From Syngnathus acus (lineage: Eukaryota; Chordata; Actinopteri; Syngnathiformes; Syngnathidae): DNA of 64,000 bases. Of the stretch, positions 1-11,800 are shown piece by piece. A model generated the notes under the pieces. That model ran no database searches. It had not been told where the DNA came from and saw nothing but the letters and a program-made list of their open reading frames with translations. Location of the stretch: positions 6,264,001 through 6,328,000 of the forward strand of contig NC_051107.1 of the NCBI RefSeq assembly GCF_901709675.1, given 5' to 3'. Numbering within the stretch: the stretch's first letter is position 1; each line of letters opens with the position of its first letter. The position numbers and the translations under genes were made by a program.

Positions 1-176
1 GGAGCTCATTGTTGGCGGCGGGCTCCACGCTCCCTTTGGGGGAGGTATAAGAACGGCGCCCCCGACGTACTTTCGACGCCTTATTCGGATCAACTAGACC
101 GGCGGGGATGGTAATGAGCGATAAGCCACATTACCCTCGCAAAATATCGAATCATTGACTCTTAAATGTCCTGCAG

Positions 177-1550
177 GATTCTTACCAGGAGGCTCAGTCT
201 GACTTGGAGGTCATTTTAGAGTTTCTGGAGGAGTACCACAGACACAACACGGACAATGGTAAGAAAGCAGCGTGGTTGCCTTTGGCGACCTCATATTTGA
301 TGTAATGTTGACTTTGACAGCGACTGTGCAGCAGGACGCCAGCGCCGTAGACGACCAAACTCGGGAGCAATGCTGGAGGCCTTCGGAGCCACCTGTAAGC
401 TTTTACGCTATTTGAAGAATTCTTTTGAACAATAAAGTATGTTTTGCTAAAATATTGCTGTAGTGATACGAAAATATTTGTCATTTAAAAAAAACAACGG
501 TACATATAAAAATGTTCAAAATTCGTATGAACTAAGAAAATGACTTCATAAAAAAAAATACATTGAAACATCACATGGTGTTAATTTCCCAGCTAATTGA
601 ATGTGACTTTTCAAAGGCGCCGTTTTTAAGGATGAGTCAAGCTCAAATCCAAAAAATGTAACCAATAACTCGATTAATCGCCGAGCGCCACAATATGTCA
701 AAAGCTGGCTTCAACTTTTGTCATTTTGTCTGCCTGCGCTAGAGCATCCCAGGTGGCCCCGAGGCGGTGCCGTGCGAGACGCCCGCCGCCTCCGTGACCA
801 CCAGACAATTAAGCAAACAGCAGGCCTCGGCGGCGGCCGGCGGTGAGTTCTCCTTTTTTCCCTTGCTCACCTCATTCCGGTTATTGCCACGGGGCGCTTG
901 CCGCCTCAGAGCAAAGAGATCGTAAACAATACAAGCGCTTTTTTTCTTTCTACCATTTATTAGATAACCGCAGTGTTTGCTATGCTGCGAGTTATTTTCT
1001 GGGAATTGTTGCTTTTGAGGAAATGATTAACAGTAAATGGTGTGGCACAGATGTGGGTGTTATACACTGTCAGGGATCTATTGTGGGTGTGCCACACGCC
1101 GGCCACCACATTTGCATACTGGCAAACCTCAGCTGCAACTGGTTCAGGTCTGGCTTGTATTTAGAACTTGGGTGAGATTTGAAAAATATCGAAAAAAAAA
1201 ATAGAAGCCACTGACCGCTTCTCGCAGGTAGGAAGGTCCGTCTTTATCACTTCCTCTTCGAGATGCTGGAGGACCCCGCCATGGCCCACTGCGTGTCCTG
1301 GGTGCCGTCGTCCTCGGGCGTCTTCCGCTTCTCCGCCCACAACAAAGACCAGCTGGCGGCGCTGTGGGGCCAGAGGAAAGGCAATAAGCGGCCCATGACC
1401 TACCAGAAGATGTCTCGGGCTCTGAGGAACTACGCCCGCTCTGGCGAGATCGTCAAGGTGAAGAAGAAGCTCACGTACCAGTTTGGCGAGCACACGCTGA
1501 TGTTGCTGCACAAGCATCGCCGTAACGCTGTAACGCAAAGCGGGCCGTGA
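177..1550 (+). CDS. spic: Spi-C-like ETS transcription factor, 5' partial
   Basis: Exons by eye: 177-258, 321-394, 743-842, 1228-1550 (TGA 1548-1550); phases 1, 0, 1 join without a frame break. The last exon holds a full ETS DNA-binding domain starting KVRLYHFLFEML, with the recognition helix MTYQKMSRALRNY including the two arginines that read the GGAA core in the PU.1/Spi subfamily, and ending KKLTYQF. The earlier exons form an acidic, poorly conserved N-terminal part. The start codon is not resolved; the first exon or exons lie upstream of the window or in its first 60 bases. Family role: nuclear transcription factor of myeloid/macrophage lineages. Subfamily choice (Spi-C rather than Spi-1 or Spi-B) rests on position beside mybpc1, as in human, plus ETS similarity. 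Confident for ETS/Spi, moderate for the paralogue name. Confidence 0.86.
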
Positions 1551-1607
1551 ACACATCTTCGGAGTTGAACATTATACAATATCAAGTCGGGTTTTTATGT
1601 CATCTCG

Positions 1608-1613
1608 AATAAA
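1608..1613 (+). other. Polyadenylation signal of spic
   Basis: AATAAA 58 bases after the spic stop codon, the only such hexamer before the next gene's promoter. The stretch from here to about 2190 shows no gene. Confidence 0.6.
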
Positions 1614-2194
1614 GAGAACAATTTGTTGCTTGAACCAAAAGGTGTCACTAGAGTCCATCTGAGCACCCATACTCGCCCCCGCCCCTCCCTCACCTTCTCC
1701 GGTGACCTCATGGCTCAATCACCCCTGTGATGTGAACTCTGGGTGCAGTGCCGACAATACCGAATGGTTTTGAGCTCTTTGCATCCACATGACACCCGGC
1801 CCTCCTAAGCCCAGCATTTAATGCTGGAGCCCACCGCCCCGGCCGGTTATAAATGGGCCCACAGGGGGGAGGCGGCGAGTGTCTGTTACCAAGAAAGGCC
1901 ACATGCTGTAAACTTAATAAGTACATGTTAAGGTTGATATTTTCAATTGCTCCTGTTTGTTTATGTGGAAATGTCTTCACCGCTTTCTAAAATTAGACGC
2001 AGTGTGCGGAGGTTCGGTGCCGGGTTAAGTCCTGGTGGACATCTATTTTGTTCAGCGGCTCTCTACGTATCGGCGGCAGAGCAACTCGTGTGTTGAATTA
2101 ATTACAATGGCCGCAAATAGGACTACGGGGGGGGGCGGGTCCGCCCGGGCACTGTAGTCTATTTTCCGTCCATCCCACATACACCATCCTTTGG

Positions 2195-2204
2195 CTATAA
2201 ATAA
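2195..2204 (+). promoter_or_regulatory. MEF2-type site upstream of mybpc1
   Basis: CTATAAATAA fits the MEF2 consensus YTA(W)4TAR and lies about 350 bases upstream of the mybpc1 TATA box. MEF2 control is usual for sarcomere genes, so the site is plausible, but this is a motif match only. Confidence 0.4.
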
Positions 2205-2554
2205 TCTTTCAATTCAGCGCTGAAAGTAATCCCTGACAATACACTCAAAAAGAACCATTTGGGGTGCATGTGGAAATAAAGTAGCCCCAAACGTTTGGGT
2301 GACACCGAAAGAGTTGGAGGAATGGACGACAGCAACTCTCATTAAAGAATATTAAAAGTTGCGTCAAGCAGCGTCGGCCAAATGTTTTGGACTGCTTTCT
2401 CATTCAATAACAACTTTTGACTAAGGGCTGGGATGTGGAACGATTCTCATCGCCCCGATCCAAAAAGCTGGCTGGCGTGGTCGCAGAAGGGCTGAGGACA
2501 GAGATGCTCGCTGTGGGACAGACGAGAGAGGAGAGGAGGAGCGTGCCATCTATC

Positions 2555-2562
2555 TATATAAG
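2555..2562 (+). promoter_or_regulatory. TATA box of mybpc1
   Basis: TATATAAG about 275 bases upstream of the mybpc1 ATG, in an otherwise GC/CT-rich stretch. Transcription would be expected to begin near 2585-2595. Strong TATA boxes are common in muscle structural genes. Confidence 0.55.
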
Positions 2563-2837
2563 GCCTGAAAGCCATGTCCCCCCTGGATGGGTCAGTGTTC
2601 CTCCTCTCCCCCACCCCTCCGCCGAGACCTCCAAAACGTAACCCCCCGCGCTCTCCTCATCTCGCATCACTCTCGTCCGAGTGCAGCGACGCTCTCTCGC
2701 TCTACCTGCCGCCCCCCTCCCCCTTGCCGGTGGACTCCCCGCGCCTCATCCCGGCGACCTCCCGTTGAGTTCCACAGCTCGGAAGCTGCGCTTTTTTTTC
2801 TTGACCGCCTGACGCTCTAATTGGGACCCGGCTCAAG

Positions 2838-5800
2838 ATGCCAGAGCCCCCGAAGAAAGGTAGGGCTGCAGAAGGGACCGCGACAAACACCAGCCGAGTG
2901 TTTTAGGGGCAAAAAAAAAACGGGTTCGGTGCTGTTTGGTTTTGGTGTTGTACGGTCGATGCATGCATGCATGGTTGAGGAGCGTCCCTGCAGAAACGGT
3001 GGCCGGACTTGGGATCAACGGTACAAGTTGCTCCAGGTGTCTCCCAGATGATTCATGGCAAAGTCCATATTAAACTAGACACCGCGTCTAAAAGCATCCC
3101 CGTGGTCCCGCCCCCCCTCTTTGGAAGCATGACATCTGTCATCGGCAATATCACGTCCATCCACATTCCTGTTTAATCCACGCCTGTCTGTCGTTATGCG
3201 ATGCTATTACTTCTACCTTCTCCAGATCAGATATGCCCGTAAAGAGTACATTTAAAACTTTAGGGAGAGCTGATGTGTTTTGTTTTTCCCTCGTAAACCT
3301 GCCATCCCCTCAAGGACCGGTGATTTATCAGAGGACTATCCATACATAAATGATACAGATATTTTCTTCTCAAAACGACGGTGCCAAAGTATGAGGGGAT
3401 GCTATGAGCTGACGGAGCAAGTAAATATCAGTGCAGATCCTGGTTGAGTGACAAGTGGTCATTAACTAGTATGACTAGAAAGGGAGCGGTTTTTTTTTCA
3501 CAGGAACTTCCTCCTTGCATTAATTGTTCTCATTAAAACAAGACTTTTGTACGTGAGGCTTTTGTTTGTAATGAGTGAGGTCTGCGGCATTGAATTGCGT
3601 CATCAGCCATTTATCTTCATTGAGAATTTGCTCCAAGGGTGACTTTCCCATGTGCATCCACGGATCCAATCGGTGACGAGCATCACCCCAAAATAATAAC
3701 ATCCCCGGCAGATACTGTAAATGCGCATTGTTCTTCAAATGGGTCGGACCAGCTGTTGTTTTAGACGCCCCCCCACCCCCCACTCTGGATGCCAACAGGA
3801 GATGATGGGTCGACAGAGTACCTCTCGGGGGGCCAAGATTCTTGTCCCTGGAATAGTTTGGAATGAGCTCACTTTTAATCCCCATCCCTTGTTCCCTGCC
3901 ATCTCCCTCCCTCCCTCCACTGACACCCAAGCCTCCTCCCCCTTCCTGGCCAGGCACCAGTTCTGACAACCCCACAGCTACTCAAAGGGCAGCCACCCCT
4001 TTTGACCCCAAGCACGGCCTCCTTCAACTACTGTCCTCACCTCGTGCTGCTTTGTCTTGGGTTTCACTCGCCGAGAAGCCCGCCGCTTGATACAGTATTT
4101 CTTGTGGCAGAGTTCCAATATGGCTCCCTCCTCCATTTCATGTCTCGTAATTCAAGACAGTTTGTCATAAGGCAAAAGGGGGATCTCATCCAATTCCACC
4201 AAAGGAGTGCGACGGCGGGATTGATGAGGGCTCTGACAGACGTTTGAATTCAAAGACTGGTCTATGTTAGGAGAAGCGACGAGGCAACAGTTGGAGCCTC
4301 GGTGAGCCCCTTTCTGTCTGAGCGCCAGCACAGGCGACAGCTGAAAATACCTGCAACCTTGTCAGCTGAACTGGGAGACCTCGGAGGTAAAACAAAACCT
4401 TTCTGCCCCCTCATTATCTCTACGGCCGTGAGCCTCGTTCTGGGCCCGTATGATGTGACCCTGCAGGATTGCGCGGCGGTAGCCAGAAACGCATTGTTTG
4501 GAAGCGAGCCTCGTGGCTAATTTTGGGTGGCGGAGGAATGCTGACAGGGAATCGTCAAATTCAGGAATATCTGAAGATGAGACGGCAACGGGAGAAGCGG
4601 CCCTCAAAAGACAATACGCAGTCAGCAAATGTGCAGAAAACCGAGTTGAGGTCTCCGAGGATCTGATGATGCAGGACGAATTAGGTTTTCGATCCAAGTT
4701 AGTGCTGAATCCATGCCAGACAAAGGTCTCCAACCTTCATGTTCATCCGTCTCATGTTTGTTAACACTTTCCCGGTGTTTATCTTCTCCACTGAACCTCG
4801 GGGGGGGGGGCGCTGAGCTCCATAAAAACATGTCGCCTTGCATGGATTTGGCAATTTATGATGTGTCTTTACGCAAGACTATAAACACCTAAATAAAGGT
4901 TAGGTGACTCTCATTGTCAATGGTACAATAGACCAAAACATACCGCAACTGGAGCTATAAAAAGAAGAGGCAAGTCCAGCTGCCTTTATGCACTGGACCA
5001 TGGTCCCGTGGTTCTGTGGGCTGTCTGTGGTTTTTGGACGTCGCAGAAGGTGGTGTGCCACCATCTTAATCACTTAAGACTTTTGGGAGTCAGTTAACCA
5101 AACAGGTCAGCGTGTTGCACATCAAATGCTTCCCAACTGTTTCGTAATGGATATCTCCTTTCTTTTCTCCTTTCAGATGAGACGGCAAACGGACAGCCGG
5201 AAGGTGAGTGGGCAATGACGGGTCTCCGCTTGCCACTTCACACCCTCAGACGATGATCAGACAGACTCAGACTTGTCTCTGGTTGGGTAAACACACGGGG
5301 CACATTCCTACAGATAGTATCTTTGAGGGACAGAGAGTAACATCTCCATCGATCCATCTCGATGAGCTGGATCCTTCCCAGCTGATTTGGGGGCAAGAGG
5401 CAAAAATCAACCCTGGATGGGTCACTGGACGATGGAAGGCCATATGTAGACAACCAAACAATTGATAGATTCTCTGGAGTATCTAGAGAAAACCCAAGCA
5501 AACAGAAAGGTCCAAGTCAACGTAGGAACCCACAAACCAGGTGCTTGAATGGAACCAGTTTTCAACCAACAAGAACATCTTGACCCATTTGGCCACTGCT
5601 AACCTAGGACCTGAGAAAGAAAGTATCTTATGATACCGAAACTTACAACAGTTCCAATGGCTTCCCCTTGCCTTAGCGTAGAGAGACAGAAAAGACAGAA
5701 AGGGACTCTGACTTTGCAAGAGAAGACCAGACAACATCTCCCAAAGAGAAGCTCATAAACCTTAAGACAGGTTGATTCTCGTAGACAATACAGGACGTAG

Positions 5801-8800
5801 CCGCTGTGATGACCAGCGAGCTGTCAGCATCTCTAACATTCCCGTCGCAGAGCAGCTGATCCCTCACTGTTGTTTCAGCTGACGCGCCGGGCCGCCCTAT
5901 GCGAGGACGAGCGGGGTTGGGGGTGGTGGGCGGCGAGCGACGAGCATTTTGCCGCTGGGATTTGACCTTGGAGCCGCAGCATCTTGAGGCTCATGTTGGG
6001 AGAAGTTCTACGAAAGCCTCACTAAAAATACCCCTGGGACTTTTGCAGAATAACTACAGCAGTGGCTCAAATGGGGTGACCCAAAGATGACTTCACTATT
6101 ACCTTTGCAAAATAGTTTGGTAGTCATCTATAGTTAACCGGGGAACATCATTCATCCAAATCAACACATTTGCAAGCCAGAAATGACATTGTTGGTGTTT
6201 GTCTCGTGTATCAAAGTGTAAGCGAGTATGCGTACATGTGTGTATTATGTGTGCTGTTGTCGTACACCAGAGTGCAAGCGGCACCACACGTGCTTTGAAA
6301 AGCTTTTGTGCTCATCCAAATCCATTGGCCGCTTTATTTGTCACATGTTCAGAAAGTGTCGCACCAGACAGTAACGGTGCCCCGCCCCCCCCTGTGATTG
6401 CCCTGGAAATCTCTCCGCCCCCAGGTGGGTAAAAGCTTGACCACCTCGATTCTTCCACCCTCCCCCCCACCGCAACTCACGTCACGTGTTGGTTTGGGGT
6501 GTGCCGTCACATGGATTCTCCGATTTTTAATTCACTATGCGAGGCCTGCGGGTTCTTTGTGGAGGAGGTACGATTGTGGTGTTTTGTGGTTCTTAGCGTG
6601 CCGTGCTCGCTCCACGCAAATGTGAAGATGTTTTTAAAGATGGTATGCTCTGGGCGCACCAGGGTGGTAGGAGGTCAAGGTAGGCGCGAAAGGTAAGTGT
6701 CCTAGGCAGGAGTGAAATGGGAACATATACGCAAGATTGACAAAAAGTATTTGGTCAAAAACTGGAAGAATTTGCTTTAGCTATGGATGCAATTTATAGA
6801 AAAGGTGAGTCACGACATTTATCCATTTTGCGCGATTTGCACCGTCTTGCTAGGCCTTTATCCTTTACGCGCGCGCATTCGTTCCGATGGGTCATGTCGG
6901 AAGACTGTAATCAATTTTGCTAAACTGTCGAGTGAATTCTATTTCTATACATGAGCCTAGCCTGATCACTTTCCGCGATGACTGTGCTTTTCTTCACAGA
7001 GGAAGCCAATTCACTCAAGAAACTGTCAATTGAGCTGCCTAGTAAGATGCCTCTGCTCAGTCCCATGACAGAGTTTCTGACAAACGCGGTCACCTTCCCT
7101 AAATCACTAAATACCCCTCCTCCCCCAAATAAAATTAGAGCATAGGAAACATGCTGGCAGACATGTTTTTGGGGTGTGTTTGGACAAGTACAGCAGATAG
7201 AAGTGGGGCTGTCCCCTTGCTAACAAATTAACAGCCACCTTTTAACTCAAGGTTATACTTTCAATTTTGCCCTTTGAGTCGTTCCCGTCAAACCGCAGAT
7301 ACAATTCATGATCAATACTCCCCCCCCCCACAAAACTAATCGCTTGGCATTTTTTTTGTCTTGACGTGTGCTTGCTCCGGCGGACTTTACAGTACGATTC
7401 CCGCCACTATGCTGTAAATCTCTCTTTGTCTTTATTTAGATGATAGCGTCCCTGTTACCTCCATGGGGAGAAAAGACTCAGGTAATTGAGTGGTAGACAC
7501 AGTCACTAGCCAATGTTGATATTGTTACATACACTCGGGAATCGAAAATAGCGTTGCTTTTATAAAGATCCTCCGTCGCTCGCCCGTGTTGGACATCGTA
7601 AGAAGTAAGTTGTCTGCTCTTTCGTGTCTATTTCATGCTTTCAATGTCGCTTAAACCACTGCTGCTCCTGCTGCTGGTGTAAATGATAGAACATGTCCAA
7701 ATGTGTCTTCCTGTCTGTCTGAGTGATAGGACCAAAAGGTGGGCGTTTGTCATGTGGTTCCGACCAAAATGATTGACTTACTTGCTCCTTTTTAAAATGT
7801 ACAACTGTGTTTGTCCTCAATGTGAACCAGTGTGGTCTTTGGGTGAATCCCAACCCCCAGAGGAACTGGAGAAGCCCATCGAGAACCCACCGGCAGAAAA
7901 GCCAGCTGAGAACCCACCGACGTCCACCCTGCTCTCAGAAAGACCCGTGAGCGGCACGGTGTCAGTCGGTAAGCAGGACGTGAAGAACGCTTGGGGATGG
8001 AAAGTGCACACCCGACGTCCACAATAATGCCCATGTTTGTCTTGACTAAGGTGGGGACATCACCTTTGTCGCCAAAGTGGAAGCGAAAGACCTTCTCCGT
8101 AAACCCACCATCAAGTGGTTTAAGGGAAAGTGGATGGACTTGGCCAGCAAGACAGGAAAGCACCTGCAGCTCAAAGAGATCTTTGATCGCAACACCAAGG
8201 TCGGTCTTGGTCTTGGCCTCCAGCGTCTATCAGATGCGGAGTTCTCTGACGCTACCTTCTCGCATAGGTCTACACATTTGAGATGCATATCATCAAGGCC
8301 AAGGAGAATTACGCGGGCAATTACAGGTGCGAGGTCAGCCTCAAGGACAAGTTTGACAGCTGCTCCTTTGACCTGGAAGTGAAAGGTGGGTCAAAGCACC
8401 GAGCGGGCGCTGCCGTCAAGACAATGAACGAGTTACTGTGAGCTTGTTCCGCTGTCTTCCAGCTGGGGGATCGCAAAGTTTCGATATTCGATCCGCTTTC
8501 AAGAGGAGGTAATGCAAGACGATAGGTTGTGGATTGTGTATTCAGTATGCAACGCAAAGGTACAATCCTGTAAATGCATCCAGTACGACATGATCGACAA
8601 TCAACCCGACCGACTCAAGCGCCTTTAGACAATTAAAGGCCGCCGGTATCTAAAAATCACCCACAAACAATGTGTACGGAAGGCAATACAAAGCACCGTG
8701 ATGCCATTGCGCCGTCAATGTCACCCTGGACGCGAGACTTACACAAACCGCCTTGTTTCAAAACCAAAGACTGAGGTCTTGTGTAAGAACCAATCACTTG

Positions 8801-11800
8801 TTAGCTCACAGCTAATACGCTGATTGAGCGTTGGCTTTGTGTTGTACTTTGAGCATTGTTTTTCCTGTTTCATGATATCCGTATTAATCTCTCCCTTGTT
8901 AACAACAGCACTGATGGCCAAGAAGATGCAGGGGAGCTTGACTTTAGCGCTCTCCTTAAACATAGGTGAGAATCATTTGCTCAGCCGCTGAGAGGATGTT
9001 GCCCTTTCTTCCACTTTTGTTTGCTTCTTTTGCTTTGAAAGAATGATTCATATGAAGCCACCCTAGGACTGGCGAGCCTATGTCTAGCACGCTTCTCTTG
9101 GTTGCTCCAAATAATCCCAATGATGCCTACAATCGAGGCTAAAGCCAAAGCACAGACGACCAGATAAATGATCCATTTATTTTGGGCTTGTCTCTTCTTT
9201 TCCCCTACATATTCAGACAACAGAGGTTAGTAGAGCGAAAACCATAGGTATTAAAAGCATTAGACCTCACTGCGGGTGAGTACTGTCATCTGCTCGAGTC
9301 CCCAGCATGACGGGGTCTCCCCGAATTGGACGGACAAAGAGTGTTGGCGTACAGTAGCTTGGTAACACTTCATTTGAAAGCAACATTCTGAACGGCTCCT
9401 GCTTGCAGTCAGCAATGACGGAAACGGTCTTGGAGCACCGTTACCCATTGTTACAGATGAGCCGCAGAGAAATGATGCCCGTAAAATAGTGTTATCGCTA
9501 CATTGTCGTTCTATTTCAGGTGAGAAATACAAGGCAAATACAGCCATGTTTATTTCGGCTTTCCACGTAATCAGGGCCGAAAATAAACAGAAGGAGTAAG
9601 AATGGAATAACATTTGCTCGCGTTTTTTTTTTACCTTGCTAACATTTGGAAGAGTGTCCATGAACGACAGAATTGACTGAATGTTCTCTTAACGCAAACG
9701 GTCAATGGGTTTACTAACCAAGAGCTCACAAATCTAATATGACACCCACCTCCGAGATTCTAACACTATGCGAGCTTCCCTGACTGGGATCAATGCAATG
9801 AGGAAAAGAATGGTTCCCAATTCCAATAGCCAAATGTACTCTAGGGGATCAGAACATGCTACTTGTTGGTAGCCAAAAAAAAGAACTGGTCACGGGAAGC
9901 AAAATGCAACAAGGTTGTCGTACACATGACGAGGTGGATTCCGACCAAAAATCTCCAGGATCAAAGTCAACTCAGGTTGACTTTGCATGAAGCCCATCCT
10001 TTTGTGTGACGCGTCCTGAGGAAATAGAATCTCATATCACAGTTCGAATTTCCTCAAGACATGTTGCAAACACCTGCCCATGACTGTGGTCCTCACACAA
10101 TATCCAACACCCCCAGGGATCACAAACAGCAGGACGACGCTCCCGAGGTGGACGTGTGGGAGATCCTGAAGAACGCCCGTCCGGATCAATATGAGAAGAT
10201 CGCCTTCATGTATGGTATTACGGATCTGAGAGGCCTGTTGCGTAGAATGAAGAAGATTCCCAAAGTGGAGAAAAAGAGCGAAGGTAAAAAAGAATCACTC
10301 GCCCGTTGTAAATCCAGAGAGGACAATGTTGACGAAAATACGCCTGGCATTTTGCAGCCTTTGCCAAAAAACTGGACCCTGCGTATCAGGTAGATAAAGG
10401 TGGCAAGATCCGCCTTGCTGTTGATCTGACTGACCCCACGGTCGACCTGAAGTGGTACAAAAACGGAGTGGAGATCCGTCCCAGTCCCAAGTACGTCGCC
10501 TATTGTGCCACGAAAATGTCGTCAGCCCAAAACACGCATCAATGAAGCGCATTTGACACGATGCCATTCATTTGTGGAACTATGTTGTCTCAGATGTCTT
10601 CTCGACTTCAATGTGGCTCTTCCATGACTGCAGAGCTACATTTGAGTGATAATCTCTCCTGTATTGTTGTCTTTAATTGCTTTTTGTATGCTTCCGTACA
10701 GGAGAAGGTGGTACCTCCCACACAGGTCTTTAACTGAGCGTAGCATTGACATGACAGTAGATAAGTTCGAATGAATTACGTACATAACAAGAAAGTGAAG
10801 ATAAATGCCTTCGGTGCGTGGGCCACCTCGGATAGATAAGACGCAAGACTTGCCGAGAAACTTCATTTGAAGTCAAAGTCAATGCCATGCCAAGCTAAAG
10901 CCATTTGGGAGGCTATTGCTGTGTTCTGGTTCCATCACCAGGACTTCCTGTCATTCTCCCCACCCCCAGGCATGATGTCTCTCTGTCTATGTCTGTCTGT
11001 CATGTCTTGATGCTCCTTCCTTCCTGTCTGCCATAATCAATTCCTGCCCACTCCGTGTACTCTGGCTCTGTTCTGGCACCGCTGCTGACCTTAAGTCAAA
11101 GGAAGTAAGTCGATCCGTTTGTCTTGGTGTTCGCTGTTGTCAGATCTGATGTGCACGATGCATGCTGAAAAACGGACGAGACCTACTTTACAAAGAGGGA
11201 AAGGAGCTCAAGCAACTTGTTCGGTCAAGCTGACTAACGAATCACATTTAGGTACATTTTTGAGCATAAGGGCACAGAAAGGATCCTGGTCATCAACAAC
11301 TGTGCTCTGAATGACGACGCAGCATATTCTGTGGCAGCAGGAGAAGAGAAGTGCTCCACAGAGCTGTTTGTCAAAGGTATTGCAAGCAAACAGGTCATGA
11401 ATACCCTTGATGGACCTCGGTCAGCCTTTTCTTCAGCGCTATCATCATTTCTGGACATTAGAACTGCCGGTCAAGATTACAAAAGGTCTCGAGGCCGTGA
11501 CGACCACAGTGAATGAGAGGATTGAGCTGATGTGTGAGGTGACAGAGGACGGCGCCCCAGTCAAATGGTAGGATGATGGTGTCAAATTGTGAGAAGAACA
11601 ACATGGAAACTTGATTTTCTTTCTGATCTCAGGATGAAGAATGGTGTGGAGATTCCAACAGGGGTTCGCTCCAGATATAGAGTCAAGTGCGAGGGAAACA
11701 AACACTACCTGGTGATCGACGACGCATCCCTGGAAGATACCGGGACGTACTCCATCATGGCTTCCGGTGGCTCATCGGAGGCTCATGTACAGGTTGACTG

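Noticed and set aside
5879-5930. Possible extra mybpc1 exon after a good acceptor
   Set aside because: The phase fits but no donor is found downstream before the reading becomes implausible.
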